From NCBI RefSeq assembly GCF_000283155.1, contig NW_004454178.1:23408937-23472936 (forward strand): a stretch of DNA of 64,000 bases, in the 5' to 3' direction. Below, one piece after another: positions 13,976 to 24,965 of the stretch. This DNA is from Ceratotherium simum simum. Its lineage: Eukaryota; Chordata; Mammalia; Perissodactyla; Rhinocerotidae. The notes beneath the pieces are model-generated. The model saw nothing but the letters and a program-made list of their open reading frames with translations, searched no databases and was not told where the DNA came from. Each line of letters starts with the position of its first letter. The stretch's first letter is position 1. The position numbers and the translations under genes are program-made.

Positions 13976-13979
13976 TCAT

Positions 13980-14300
13980 AAATACTGCCAGTCTTTTCAA
14001 TTAGTTTTCATCTAAAATTCGGGCTCCAAGATGATGGCCTGTCAACTGACAATGAATGGCAAAAATTAATAAATTGTCTTCTAAATAGAATGGACACTTA
14101 AGAAAAATTGGGCAGCCAATTTAGCACAGCATGAAGCGAGGGGAACCTTTTGTACTGGTGCCGGGCACTAATGTTGTCTCCATCTTTATTAATGGTGCTC
14201 GGCGGCTGCTGACAGTTTTGTTGCTACTGGCAACTTTCTTCATTAAAATTAAAGCCAGCATCAAATTCCATTAGCCGTCCTCTGGGCACCTTGCATTTTC
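13980..14300. promoter_or_regulatory. Repeat-free block, candidate conserved element
   Basis: No repeat was recognised. Contains CTGTCAACTGACAATG near 14040, GCTGCTGACAG (TALE-type core) near 14206, and several ATTAA/TTAAT cores (AAAATTAATAAATTG, CTTTATTAATGG, TTCATTAAAATTAAAGCC). Motif evidence only. Confidence 0.35.
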
Positions 14301-14599
14301 TTATACATATTGTTTCTTTTATTAACTCCCTCTCCACCCATGAGAAGTTTTAAAAGAAGTGAAATGGGAGGAATTATTTGCCAAGGTCAGAGAACCAGTC
14401 TCTCTTACTGGGGAAGAATGTTACTTGTCCTATTAGAGCCCACATCCTAAAATCTACAAATATCTCTTTTTTGTTCCCTCCCCTTTCAAAATGGGAGCAT
14501 ATTACCTCCATAAATGATACTTTTTTGGGTCTGCCAGCTTTCAGATAGGAACAACTAATTAGTATCAGACTTTCTAGTTTCTTATTTTTTTCTAAGCAA

Positions 14600-14622
14600 T
14601 TTTTTTTTTTTTTTTTTTTTTT
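14600..14622. repeat. Poly-T run (23)
   Basis: Twenty-three consecutive T. It may be the A-tail of an old minus-strand retroposon whose body I cannot recognise. Confidence 0.85.
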
Positions 14623-15408
14623 CCTGTTCTGGCTTCCCATTTCTAACTGTATTTCCATAGCTGACTGTACCTGGACACAATAGTAGCTTGACGCTTGGAG
14701 AGACTTGCATTTGTCAGGAATGGCTTAGAGTTATTTTCCCTGAAGGCATTACTTTTATCTGTAGAACAAATTTGAACCTTTGAAGGGAAGAAATCGAGCT
14801 TTGCTGAACAAGTTCTGAGCTATCGTCTGAAAGGCTGTTGCCTGCCCTTCACAGCACATGAGCAGTTCCGAAGGCTGAGATGCTGCAGCCCTGGAGCTTC
14901 ACCTCTTTTGGTAGCGAGAAGTAGCAAACAGCTCCGATTCTAGGACAGCTCAGGTCTTGCCTGCGCGCTGACGCCGTCCGCCACCGAGCAGAGGTTGTGT
15001 GTCTGCCATGGATACCTCTTGAAAAGGAACTAGTCTGAGATCATCAACCATACGAGTTACTGTCTCCTCCCAAACTAGTTTCTTAATTGCTTTCTTATGC
15101 CCTGAGTAATGCTAAGTTTAGTTGCTAACCTTCCTCACAATTGTTTTTCTTCTTTTCCTTTCAATTTGTATCTTGCACTAAAAGAAACCCAGACACTCAT
15201 TAAAACAATAAGGTAAGTGCCAGGCAACAAAGAAAAAGGCATTATACCAGAAAACCTACACTTAGAAAATCATAACTTACCTCTGAGCATCCTGGCACTC
15301 AAGGCAAAAAGGGAAATACAATTCTGAGCTCTGCTGAAGTCCTTATGCACATGCTTTCTGCATTCCTGTAATCGTGTCTAACTGACTTGAAACCATGGAT
15401 CGCAATTG

Positions 15409-15616
15409 CAGTCATGTGCTGTGTAATGATGTTTCAGTCGATGACGGACTGCATGTAGGATGGTGGTCCCATAAGATGAGTACCATACAGCCTAGGTGTG
15501 GTAGGCTAAACCATGTAGGTTTGTATAAGTACACTCTATGATGTTCTTACAACAACGAAATCACCTAACAACAAGTTTCTCAGAACGTGTCTCCATCATT
15601 AAGTGACCCATGACTG
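15409..15616 (+). mobile_element. Short TA-flanked DNA transposon, copy A (Tc1/mariner-like)
   Basis: A 208-base element with inverted ends CAGTCATG...CATGACTG, followed by TA; the left flank reads TG, a likely decayed TA. Internally it shares GGTCCCATAAGAT, CAGCCTAGGTGTG and AAGTACACTCTATGATGTTC with copy B at 47359-47568, in the same orientation. The ends and TA duplication fit a non-autonomous Tc1/mariner-Tigger-type element. I do not assign a Repbase name. Confidence 0.8.
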
Positions 15617-15737
15617 TACTTTTTTTCTTCCTTCAAGGAGATAATTGATGGATTCAATATATAAGACTTACAAGGTTTCCAGTCACCAGTCTCCCCATAC
15701 CTTCTACTCTTACATCATATATAAATATTAATAGTAT

Positions 15738-15813
15738 CTAGGATAAGTGTTAAATAAAAGAGAATCCAACAAATGAAATATCCTTGTCTGTCTTGTTCTC
15801 AATTTTAGATTTT
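15738..15813 (-). repeat. L1 fragment, antisense, tentative
   Basis: The words TAAATAAAAGAGAATCCAAC and ATCCTTGTCTGTCTTGTTCT resemble the familiar antisense text of the L1 ORF2 reverse-transcriptase region. It is short and diverged. Confidence 0.45.
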
Positions 15814-15819
15814 TTTTTT

Positions 15820-18244
15820 TTTTAATGTAAGAAGCACCTGAGATTCTGAGCAGTTCCTAGTTAAAGGTTGGACGGCTTTTTGCTTTGCAGAGAGGTAGTA
15901 GTTGTTGCAGTCTGTTTTTTCTAATAAATATTTCTGACACTTGAATAGTGAAGTGCATCCATCAAATAATTGCAAGAAGGCTCTGCTATCCAGTCTCCTC
16001 TTTGAGTAACCTTAAATAATCAAATGAAGAACATGTCAAATAGTTCAATTAGTTGCGTTTAAAAATAAGCATTCACTAAGACCATATTATTTGCTAACAT
16101 GTAGATGTGCAATTATTTAATATTGTTGATGGGCCCGTAAAATGAACAGTCCCAAATCTCTGTGCGTGTGTACGGCCATCTGAACCCCCAAGGGCTGCTC
16201 TCCCACTTGACACTCCACCTCCCCAGTATCTGAACCCGGCAAGGAAACAATTGTTACTTGGTGACTGAACCCACTAATATGTTACAGTAAATGGGGCATG
16301 AAATACAATACTTTATATATAGTATATACTAAGTGATTCTTACATTGAAACAACAAGGCCATTTTTAACTTGCTGACACAATGTTTGCAGTGTTTCATCA
16401 TTAAATTGTCCTGATTAACAATCAACTTTTAGAATGGGACCACTGGAGTAATTTTCTTTAATGTGATGAATCGGAATTTGTCGAACATTGCTTCATCCTC
16501 TTTTATGACTGGTTATTGGCATTTGAGGATTTGGAAGTGAAAGAAGGTGTAGTCCGTTTGATGTGGTCATTTCTATAAGTGCCTTTTTGACTGCTGCTGA
16601 GAATTTTATCCCAATTTTTTATATTAGTAAGGTGTCATAGGCATCATTTGATTTTACTTCATCAGGGAACCCATCTCTCCTTGATGGCAACAGCCATCCC
16701 TGTCTGTTAGAGCCTCGAAGTTGGAGCAGAGAAGACGTTCGTAGAGGAGGTGTGGTGGCAAGGAAGCACATGCAAGCTATCTCACATTCACCATCACCTC
16801 TGTCACCCACATGCACTGCATCTGTTCAGCAGGGTAGCCTCTGCCTGTGATTTGCGGGTGTGTGTGCCGAAGCTGTCTTCCTTCTCCTTAGTTCCAGATA
16901 AGTTCAAACAGATGAGCTGTTTCTTGTCTGCAAAAAGACCCAGCGGTGTCCCTGGTGGGCAGCTAGTGGACTGGTCGGTACACTGGTTGTGGCTCACCAA
17001 GGGCATGATTCTCGGGATGGCCCTTTACCTTCTTTATGCATACCTGTGTTTATAAGCACGTAGCGCCCTTTGATCACAATTTCCAGCAACCTGACATTTT
17101 CTCAAATGAAACTGATGGGGAAGACATTGGGATCGATAGAAAAGTTCTACCTGACATCTTAGATGTAACACAACTTAGGAACCATTTAGGAGGAAGAGAA
17201 CTGTTTTGGACACTGTCCCATGGGTATCCTCCTAAGTGTCCCAGACTTAGGAGCTTACTGTCCCAGACTTACCTGAGCTCACTCCTTTCATCAAAGACCA
17301 AGAGCAGGAGTGCCCCCTTCAGCTCGGACACTACCTGGTGATCAAGCACCCAGCAGATGACCATCTCAGAAAGAAAACACTAATGTGCTAGCATATTTAG
17401 ACCGCCAGGGACCCTGCCGTCCTCAGCGTTCAGTGATAGCTGTGTGCTCGCACAGCCCCAGAACATGACACTGACTAGAGTCGCTTTGTTTTTCCAGAAG
17501 CACAATCTCATTTTTTTTCTTAATTTCTAATCAGTTAATGATGGTATTCAATTTCCAAGAAATTACAAAGTAGTAATGGTGGTGGTCGTCATTGTCATCA
17601 TAGGGACAGTCATAACAGTAGAAGGAAATATCTGTGCTGCTCATAAAAAAAAAAAAAATCACACGTGGGATGTTTCTGGAGATCAGGGCTAAGGATTATC
17701 AGGGACAGCCATAGGATTCATTTTCTGTGCCAGTTCTAATCCATGGTGGAGGCTGCCTGGAGTGCTGTGTTGAGAAAGCTTCTGAGGCTCACTGTTGCAG
17801 GTGCCATCTGTTGTCAGTGCAGGGTGAAGAAGTGGGAGCCCACTTGCCAAGTGGGTGCCAACCCCGGTGTACGTCATGCCCTAAAATGGACACATGGCTG
17901 TTTGCACAAACCTTTCTCTTTTCTTAGCTAGGAGGAAAGTGAGTAATCATTTCCTCCTTCGATTTCTCTGATAGAAACTCTAGTCTCGGTTTGAATTGCC
18001 TTCCTCTTCCTGTGCCCACATCTTGACTTCTGTAATAGAAGAATCCTGAGGCCGGGCCCTGGGTGGTCTTTTTCTTTATGCCGCCCTGTATCCAAAGTAG
18101 CAACTTATACTTACAATATGTGCAGTGAAACTCTTTGTATCGATTTGGTCTCGGATGAGATCTCTTTATGAACTTGCTATTTCTAATCAACTCTGCCTGT
18201 AGTGCAAGGCGTGTGCATGTAGTTACGACAATGGGATTGGAGCC
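15820..18244 (+). other. AGAP1 upstream intron, unique sequence
   Basis: No exon or recognised repeat. A 13-base motif TGTCCCAGACTTA occurs twice 22 bases apart (17237 and 17259), a small local duplication. Short A/T runs occur near 15808 and 17646. Confidence 0.5.
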
Positions 18245-18248
18245 CTCG

Positions 18249-18358
18249 AGATAATGTGAATTCAAATCTGGGTTTTACTTCTCACTGGTCATATTACTTT
18301 GCACAATGATTTAATCTCCATGAAACCTTTTACCATTCATGGTAGTGGTTATAATCGT
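18249..18358 (+). repeat. MIR SINE fragment, diverged
   Basis: GTGAATTCAAATCTGGGTTT followed by TTCTCACTGGTCATATTACTT and TTTAATCTCCATGAAACC follows the MIR box order (ttcgaatcctgg, cactagctgtgtga, aacctctctgagcc) with heavy decay. Confidence 0.45.
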
Positions 18359-18362
18359 TCAG

Positions 18363-18512
18363 CTATTTGTTCATACATTCAACAAGCATTTTTTAGACAT
18401 TCGTTATTTGTTGGGTTGCAGAAAACAAAAGTAGACGAGATGAGAATGGTCCCTACCATTGTTAAGCTAGCGATGCGGAAGCTAAGGAACCACACAGGGA
18501 AGGATCTGATAT
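18363..18512 (-). repeat. L2 LINE 3' part, antisense
   Basis: CATACATTCAACAAGCATT through ATGGTCCCTACCATTGTTAAG matches the reverse of the L2 3' end (attcattcaacaaatattt ... ggtccctgccctcatggag). MER58 interrupts it at 18521. Confidence 0.65.
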
Positions 18513-18520
18513 GGTCTGGA

Positions 18521-18828
18521 CAGCATTGTCAAATAGAAATGGAAAGCCAACCACATAGACAAGTTCAGTTTTCTTTTGGTAGCCATATGAGAAAGAGTAA
18601 AAAGAGCCAAGTGCAATTAATTTTAATGGTATGTTTTATTTAACCAAGTAGATCCAAAAGTTAATCATTTCAGCATGTAATCAATATAAAAAGTTATCTT
18701 TTTCTCCCTGCTATGCCTTTGGAATCTGGTGTGTGGTTTGTACCTACAGCACATCTCACTTAGAACTGACCACAGGTCAAGGCCTCAGTTGTCACATGGG
18801 GCTGGTGGTGACCTTACTGGACAGAGCA
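18521..18828 (+). mobile_element. MER58 hAT non-autonomous DNA transposon
   Basis: Nearly full-length MER58: starts CAGCATTGTCAAATAGAAAT, passes GTGCAATTAATTTTAATGG, TTTTATTTAACC, ATTTCAGCATGTAATCAATA and ACAGCACATCTCACTTAGAA, and ends TTACTGGACAGAGCA. Flanks read GGTCTGGA and GGTCCAGA, an 8-base target duplication with two mismatches, as expected for an old hAT insertion. It sits inside an older L2. Confidence 0.88.
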
Positions 18829-18909
18829 GGTCCAGACAAGGGAGTACTGAAACTGACCAGGAGACGCTGGCTGAGGAGGTGGGGAGGCAGCGGGAGGTGG
18901 GTTTTCTGG

Positions 18910-19680
18910 GCCCAGGGAACACGGGGGGCTGGGGGGTGAGTGCACTGTGGTTAGCCTCAGCTCTCTCACCAATACAGCAATGCTGGAGAAGCCACGGTGT
19001 GGGGTGACGAGGAGCTCACCTCTGCACAGGTCAGGCTACCTGTGGGACCCCAGGTAGTACTGTCCCCGGTTGTGGATGAGTATCACCTGGAAAGACACGA
19101 GCTCTGAGCAGTGGTAGCATTCAGGAGTCAGGTAGGTGAGCAATTGGCAGAAATGTGAGAGAGAAACTAGAGGGAAGCCAGAAGAGTGTATTTCAAAAAA
19201 AACATATTTATAAGTATTAGTTAGGGGAGAAGAAAATATCCCATGCAGAAGACTTCTAAATAGTTTACATAGTTATAAAAACCTACTTCATAGCTTACCT
19301 GATGCATTAGCTTTTGACTCTTACCGGGTCCAACTCCCATGCACATGCGTGCTGCGCACACACGCTCTAATAACGAGTTGCCTTAGCATGTATGATATCT
19401 GTGATGGTGGGTAGCTTTGGGATCATTTGCTTGAATAAAGAAGCAGCAGCCAGTCTTTTATTGTTGCATTTACAGGAATTCCTCTCTGCCATGTCCACGT
19501 GTCACTATGTACTTGCTTGTATTTTGTGAAAAGCCCCCCCTCGCACAAAAGGATTTGGCCCCTCCATCCCCGTCCTCCCTCTGTGACCCGCCTGAACACC
19601 TGGGTGTACTGGCTTCCTAGGCAGGCGATTGAATTCAGTTTATTTTCCTGTAGCTAAAGGAGAAGTCTCCCTGACTCTGA
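18910..19680 (+). other. AGAP1 upstream intron, unique sequence
   Basis: Purine-rich at its start (GGAGGTGGGGAGGCAGCGGG near 18876), otherwise without recognised repeat, exon or regulatory pattern. Confidence 0.5.
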
Positions 19681-19681
19681 G

Positions 19682-19893
19682 CGGAGTCCATTCCCAGACC
19701 GTGGCGAGCGCCGGTTGGTTTTGTTTGTGGTTCTCGCCTCCGGGCAGTCTGGGTGGGAGGAGAGGACGGGCAGCAGGAAGGTGATTGAGGGGCTCCGCTC
19801 CGCTGCGCGGCCCACGGAGTCCCGGACCACGGTCAGTATTGAGGGGTGGCCCTCGGAGGTGTCACCCGCAGCCATTAACTGCAGATACTGCCG
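19682..19893. promoter_or_regulatory. CpG-dense stretch
   Basis: I count 18 CpG dinucleotides in about 210 bases, far above the surrounding intron, where CpG is strongly depleted. Runs such as GGCGAGCGCCGG and CTCCGCTGCGCGG carry most of them. No exon with AGAP1 similarity was found; open frames on both strands simply reflect the composition. It could be a small orphan CpG island, an intragenic promoter or an enhancer. Confidence 0.5.
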
Positions 19894-20339
19894 TCCCTGC
19901 TGCTGAAAACCTTGTGACAGAAAGAGGCCGGGTAAAAGAAAGAAAAACGAGACGATCAAGAGATAATATTAACTAGAAAACTCAAGAAAGAATCTGTCAG
20001 TCCTGCTGGAAAAATACTTTCTTTTTTTTTGTTTTCATGAGGGAGGTGTTTTTTTATTGTTGTTGCTGTTTAGTATGCCAATATATAGCAACTCCATTGT
20101 TTTTTTGCACCCGTGTTTAGAATTCATTTGGTCCTGGCTGGATCTTAATCATTCCGGCTAGACCTGCTGTGAAGTATAAATCTCTTCAGCGTCACTCAGA
20201 GTCAACCTGGTTTTTAAAAAGGGGGAAAAAAGCCTGAGAAACTTTTCTCCCTTCTCCATCGTCGTTCTTGGTCTTGTTATCCAGTTGACGCGGTATTAAA
20301 TTGGATTCCGTGTCCATCATTATTAAAATGTGAAGTGTG

Positions 20340-20735
20340 TCGGTCACAAAGCATGCATTTCGGGGCAGTTAGCTGAATAATTCTTTTCTTTATTATCCCA
20401 AATTACTGCTGAGCTCTGGAGAGGGGAGCAGTTTAGCCAATTATTGCCATTTGAGCTGGATTTGTGGGTGATTAGCTCCTGGTCGAATCCAGTCCCGGCC
20501 GGCTCTTTGAAGCCCGGGCCGTGTGATTTTCTCAGCGGTGAGGTAGGAATAGATGCGGCTAATGACAGGAAGGTCGCGTGGGTGAGCTGACCTGTGTGTG
20601 GCGCAGGTTTGGGTTTCGCAAATAGGGCATCCACAATAACAAGTGTGTCACTAACCCCGCCGTGCATAATCGGGGCTTTATAGGATTGTTGGAGATGCTG
20701 ACAGCTCAATTAAAGTGTAACCCTCTGTACCCTAC
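20340..20735. promoter_or_regulatory. Repeat-free block, candidate conserved element
   Basis: No transposon recognised. Contains GGCTAATGACAGG (homeodomain plus TALE-type), GATGCTGACAGCTC, CAATTAAAGTG, GCCAATTATTGCC, GTGATTAGCTCC, and CATAATCGGGGCTTTATAGG. It lies 450 bases after the CpG-dense stretch. Motif evidence only. Confidence 0.4.
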
Positions 20736-20739
20736 AACC

Positions 20740-21835
20740 TGGCAGAATGACAGAAATATTACTAACCAGGAAGGGGAGGGGGTCACGAGGAAGCCTGTTA
20801 AAGATCCAGAATCATCTCCCCTTCCCATCGCCCCCTGCCCCAATGCCCTCCCCAGTACAGAACCAGCTGGGAGAAAAGCCTCCATTTGTGGTATAATAGA
20901 TCCTCTGGAGGAGGGGTAGGGAGACAATATGACTATTAAAAAAAAAAAGAGTTCAGTTAAGGGGGCTTCCTGCTATTTCTATGGAAACACTTTAAACTAG
21001 ATAGAAAGTTAAAACGGTGTAGTCATGGCAGAGCTCGCATGTGCTGGTTGAATTGTCTGGTCCATCTCCTTTTACCAAAACCTATATCCAAGCATCATGT
21101 ATGTGAATTTGCTAGAAGTTTTCCATTTGAGGAGGATCTGGGGAAACCAGTTAATTGGGATTATTTTCTTACACACAGTGAATGATTCCGTTATTTAATT
21201 TACTTCTTAAAGAGTATTTTCTACACCTTGAATCACAAGCTGTGTTGATCCATAGTCTTGTCATTTTTGTTACACTCGCTTTTTTTCTGTTAAACCTTGT
21301 GCCCTGTAATGTCTGCATCACTCATACAGATGTGACTTGATGGCATTTTAATTAAGTGACAGCATAGTATTCCCTCTCCCTTCATTTTTGATTTTAGGTT
21401 TTGGATGTGTTGCATTGATATTTGGAGATTTTGGAGACATTTTAGAACTAAAAGTGGCTATAAATTAAGGTAGTTATCAGGACTGACCATGTGCCAGGAG
21501 CTGATGTGGATATGTGGGAGCCAGAGCCAGCTCAGACAGTCCTGGCCCCCAGAATTCCTGGTCCTTGTGGAGAGACGATCCATGTGTCTGTTTGCAGTAT
21601 GCTGGATTTGAGGTGCCTAATAGACAGTCAGGGAAGGGCCACCAGTTGGGAATGAGAGGGGAGACTCAAGGGAGTGGGAAAGTGAGAGCTAAAGATACAG
21701 ATGTGACTTGGGGACCTGTAGGGCGTGTGTGGTGACATCTGGCATTGTACCACCTTCTATGCTGGGTGCCATAGGCATGCTGCCAATGAGACCATTTCTC
21801 TGTCCTATAGCAACTCACAGCCTATTCATACACCA
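20740..21835 (+). other. AGAP1 upstream intron, unique sequence
   Basis: No exon or recognised repeat; an A run lies near 20938-20948. Confidence 0.5.
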
Positions 21836-21839
21836 TCAT

Positions 21840-22224
21840 ATTAGTCTGCTAGGGCTGCCGTAACACAGTACCCCCGACTGAGGGGCTGACACAACAGACA
21901 TTTATTTTCTCACAATTCTGGAGGCTGGAAGTCCAAGATCAAGGTGTCGACAGAGTTGGTTCCTTCTGAGGCCTCTCTCCTTGGCTTGTAGATGGCGCCT
22001 TTTCCCTGTGTCTTCACATGGTCTTCCCTCTGTGTGTGTCTGTGTCTAATGCCCTCTTCTTGTAAGGACACCAGTCATATTGGATTAGGGCCCATCCTAA
22101 TGGGCTCATTTAACCTTAATGACCTCTTTAAAGGCCCCATCTCCAAATACAGTCACATTCTGAGGTTCTGGGGGTTAGGACATCAACATAGGAATTTGGG
22201 GGGAAGTGATCCAGCCCATGACAG
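21840..22224 (-). mobile_element. MLT1-type MaLR solo LTR, antisense
   Basis: On the + strand it reads as the reverse of the MLT1 LTR: TTAGTCTGCTAGGGCTGCCG, ACATTTATTTTCTCACAATT, CTGGAGGCTGGAAGTCCAAG, ATTGGATTAGGGCCCATC, CTCCAAATACAGTCACATTC and a closing CCAGCCCATGACA. It is close to full length with no paired LTR nearby, so it is a solo LTR. No coding sequence. Confidence 0.88.
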
Positions 22225-22432
22225 CCTTATCTAAAGATCCAGGTGATGCTTGTTGCAGTAGAGGTTATGGAAGCCCAGAGCCTGTGACCTTGCAGCTCAG
22301 GGCTAAGGGTAAGGAGGTGTTCCCCAGGATGTGGGGAGGAAGTGGAGGAGGCAAGAAAGGGAGAAAGAATTTGCCAATCTTAAATAAAGTTGATGGCTGC
22401 TGATTGCTTCTACATAGTTTCATATCCTAGAG

Positions 22433-22645
22433 CAGGGCTCAACAACCTTTTTCTGTAGAGGGCCAGATAGGAAGTATTTTAGGCTTTGCAAGTCACCTGA
22501 TCTTTCCTGTAACTACTGACCTCTGCCAGTGCAGGGTGAAAGCAGCCATACGTACGAATGAACATGGCTGTGTTCCTATTAAACTTTATTTACAAAAACA
22601 GGCAGAAGATTAGGTTTGGCTCACTGGCCAGACTTTGCCAGCCCC
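22433..22645 (+). mobile_element. MER1/Charlie3-type hAT DNA transposon
   Basis: Starts CAGGGCTCAACAACC, then TTTTTCTGTAGAGGGCCAGA, TATTTTAGGCTTTGC, GAAAGCAGCCATACG, AACTTTATTTACAAAAACAG and ends near TTTGCCAGCCCCA. This is the full order of the MER1 consensus. Confidence 0.88.
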
Positions 22646-22649
22646 AGTC

Positions 22650-23555
22650 CTGTAGGCTTCCCAACACTGCAGTCCATATTAGAGTGCACTGGCATTGAGG
22701 GTTCCTGTGAAACAGGAGTGAGTGCCATGCTCGGGATTTTACATGGGACACTCAGGATGCGGAGTTTCCCCACGTCAGTGCTGGTCCATGTGTAAGTGAT
22801 GGAGGGATGCGAGGAGCAGGCCTGTGCAGTCTCTACCCCCCTCCACAGACACTGTCTGAATGTCCACACGTTTGGGTCCAGGCATGTTCTTGGTGAAGTG
22901 TGTCTATGTTATCTGCAAGGGACAGCTTAGCTGTAACTAGAGAGCAGGAACAGGATGGATAAGTTTTCATTCTGGAAACGGCACAGCAGGGAGCAGCACC
23001 TGGATAGACCATTTTCCACAGGGAGCCCGTGCCTTGGGAGAAGAATATCTGAGCTCCTTGTACCAACGACCCCTTTGTTTCCCCAATTTCTAATGATGAA
23101 ATTCCATCCACCTACCACCCATCCAAATGCCCTTTTCTAGTGTTTTTTTGAAGTCAGTTATAAGTAAACCACACGTTTAATACATGTTACAGAAAAAATC
23201 TTGATTAGAATAAAAGTAATAAGCACAAATGTGGAAATTGAATGATTGGTATTCATACTCTGGCTCTCAGTTAAAGACGCCTGCTTTTCTCTGCGACGTT
23301 TTAGAAATTCATAGAAACCTTTAACTGCTGTAATGAGAATCTGTTCAAAAGTATTTGGAATGCGGATCATAAGACACTGAGGAACCATTAACAGGTGTTC
23401 ATTATAGAACCAAAGAAAGACTCTAACCTTGCTTTTTTTTTTAGCAGTGGAAACATGAAACATTTCTGAACTTGTGTGGATGTATTTAAACCATGGAAAA
23501 ACTATTGTCTTTTTAAACTTCGTAATTAGGAAGCTCTTGGCACCCCTCAAGAACA
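22650..23555 (+). other. AGAP1 upstream intron, no recognised element
   Basis: Contains a minus-strand open frame of 130 codons (23158-23550) that I do not recognise; it has no flanking splice pair or promoter signal that I can support. Confidence 0.45.
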
Positions 23556-23559
23556 GCGG

Positions 23560-24000
23560 GATAATTCAATTTATATCCCTGTTAAATCAAACATGGACTC
23601 GCCTTTACTTGCAGTCAAATGCATGCATGGCCTCCAGTGGCTGTTAAAGCAGATGAGCAATGCTGCCTCGAGAGAAAAGATCAGCGCTTCGTGGATGTGC
23701 CTGTTGATGATCTGATCTGTACGTGGAGCAGCCTGCAGCCGCTGTTGCTCCGTTGCCGCATAGGACCCGGCTATTAAATGTTCCCTCTGTGCTGACAGAC
23801 ACCAGCGCCACTCGGTCCCTCAAACTCGAAACGGAGACTCATTTGCCTGGTTAAGACCCCCAGTCTTTAATGCAGTCAGTAAATCTTTGTTGGTAAATAA
23901 TTGCTATCGAGCAAAGTTTTAATATAAATTTATGAGTGGTGTTTTATCACAGCTTGGGGCTGTAGCCAGCACTGAGTGATGGATTTCAGATAGCACTTCC
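23560..24000. promoter_or_regulatory. Repeat-free block, candidate conserved element
   Basis: No repeat recognised. Contains GTGCTGACAGAC (TALE-type), CTGCAGCCGCTG, ATCAAACATGG, AATAATTGCTATCGAGC and ATGATCTGATCTG, plus scattered CpG. The look is that of single-copy regulatory DNA; conservation cannot be tested here. Confidence 0.38.
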
Positions 24001-24459
24001 ATTCGTTACATTAACTTTGTAAGTTATTTAAAGCTTGTTCACTTAACATTGCTTTTGGCTTTCAATGACCTCTTGGGACTGGGCAAAGAATACACATGGC
24101 TAATAAAGAGATTGCAGCCAAAAGACAATTCTGCTGTTTGCTCCACCATAGAAAAAGTTCCTTGAGCAAAAAAGCCAGTAGTGCCTGCCTGGAATCCTGA
24201 TATGTTGGCTGTAGTTCACAGTCTTTCTGATGTGTCAATAAATTAACTAGGTGGTAGCAATTAGATCGACATTTGCCATTTCCAAGTAAGATAAGAGGAA
24301 TCTTTGAGATGTCACAAAGCCCTTAAATTTCTTACTATGCAAACAAGTAAAAGATGTGAAAGCTTTAAAATTGCTCTGGAGGGTGAAATGGTTCACAGAG
24401 AGGCAGCATAGTGTCAGGGTTGTGAGTATAGACCGTTGCTCCTGGCTCTTCCTCCTGCG

Positions 24460-24965
24460 TTGGTTATCTACTGCTGGTAGTTAACCCAACTCATAGTGGT
24501 TTAAAACAATGACTATTTTATTATTTCTCATGATTCTCGGGGTCAGGACTTTGGACCAGGCATATTGCAGAGAGCTCATCTCTGTTCCACAAGATGCTTT
24601 CTAGGGCTGGAGCATCCAAGATCATTTCTTCATTCACGTATCGGTGCCTCAGCAAACGTGGCTCAGACAGCTGGGGGCTGATGCCAACAGGTCAAGGGCA
24701 GTCATATATCCGAGACCTCGGTTCTCCTCCATGTAGTCTCAGGGTCTCTCCCTGTCACGGTCTCCCCAGCAGAATCATTCGACTTCTTTCAAGGCTGGTA
24801 GGGCTCCCAAGGGCATAAAAACAGGAGCTGCCAGACCTTCTTAAGGCTTCAGCCAGAATGGGCACAGCGTAATTTCCACCACGTTCTGCTGGTTACATTG
24901 AGTCAGAAGGCCGGGGACCACACAGGGAGCTGGTTTTTTGAGGGTCATCTTTGGAGACTAGCTAC
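24460..24965 (-). mobile_element. MaLR/ERVL-like LTR, antisense (left of a pair)
   Basis: Reads as the reverse of an MLT1-class LTR: GGTTATCTACTGCTGG, AACTCATAGTGGTTTAAAAC, TTTATTATTTCTCATGATTC, GGGGTCAGGACTTTGG, ATTTCCACCACGTTCTGCTGG and a closing GGGTCATCTTTGGAGAC. It matches the order of the repeat at 26190-26493. Subfamily not assigned. Confidence 0.65.

Noticed and set aside
23158..23550. 130-codon minus-strand frame, considered as a processed pseudogene
   Set aside because: I could not match it to any protein, and no poly-A tail or flanking duplication was found.
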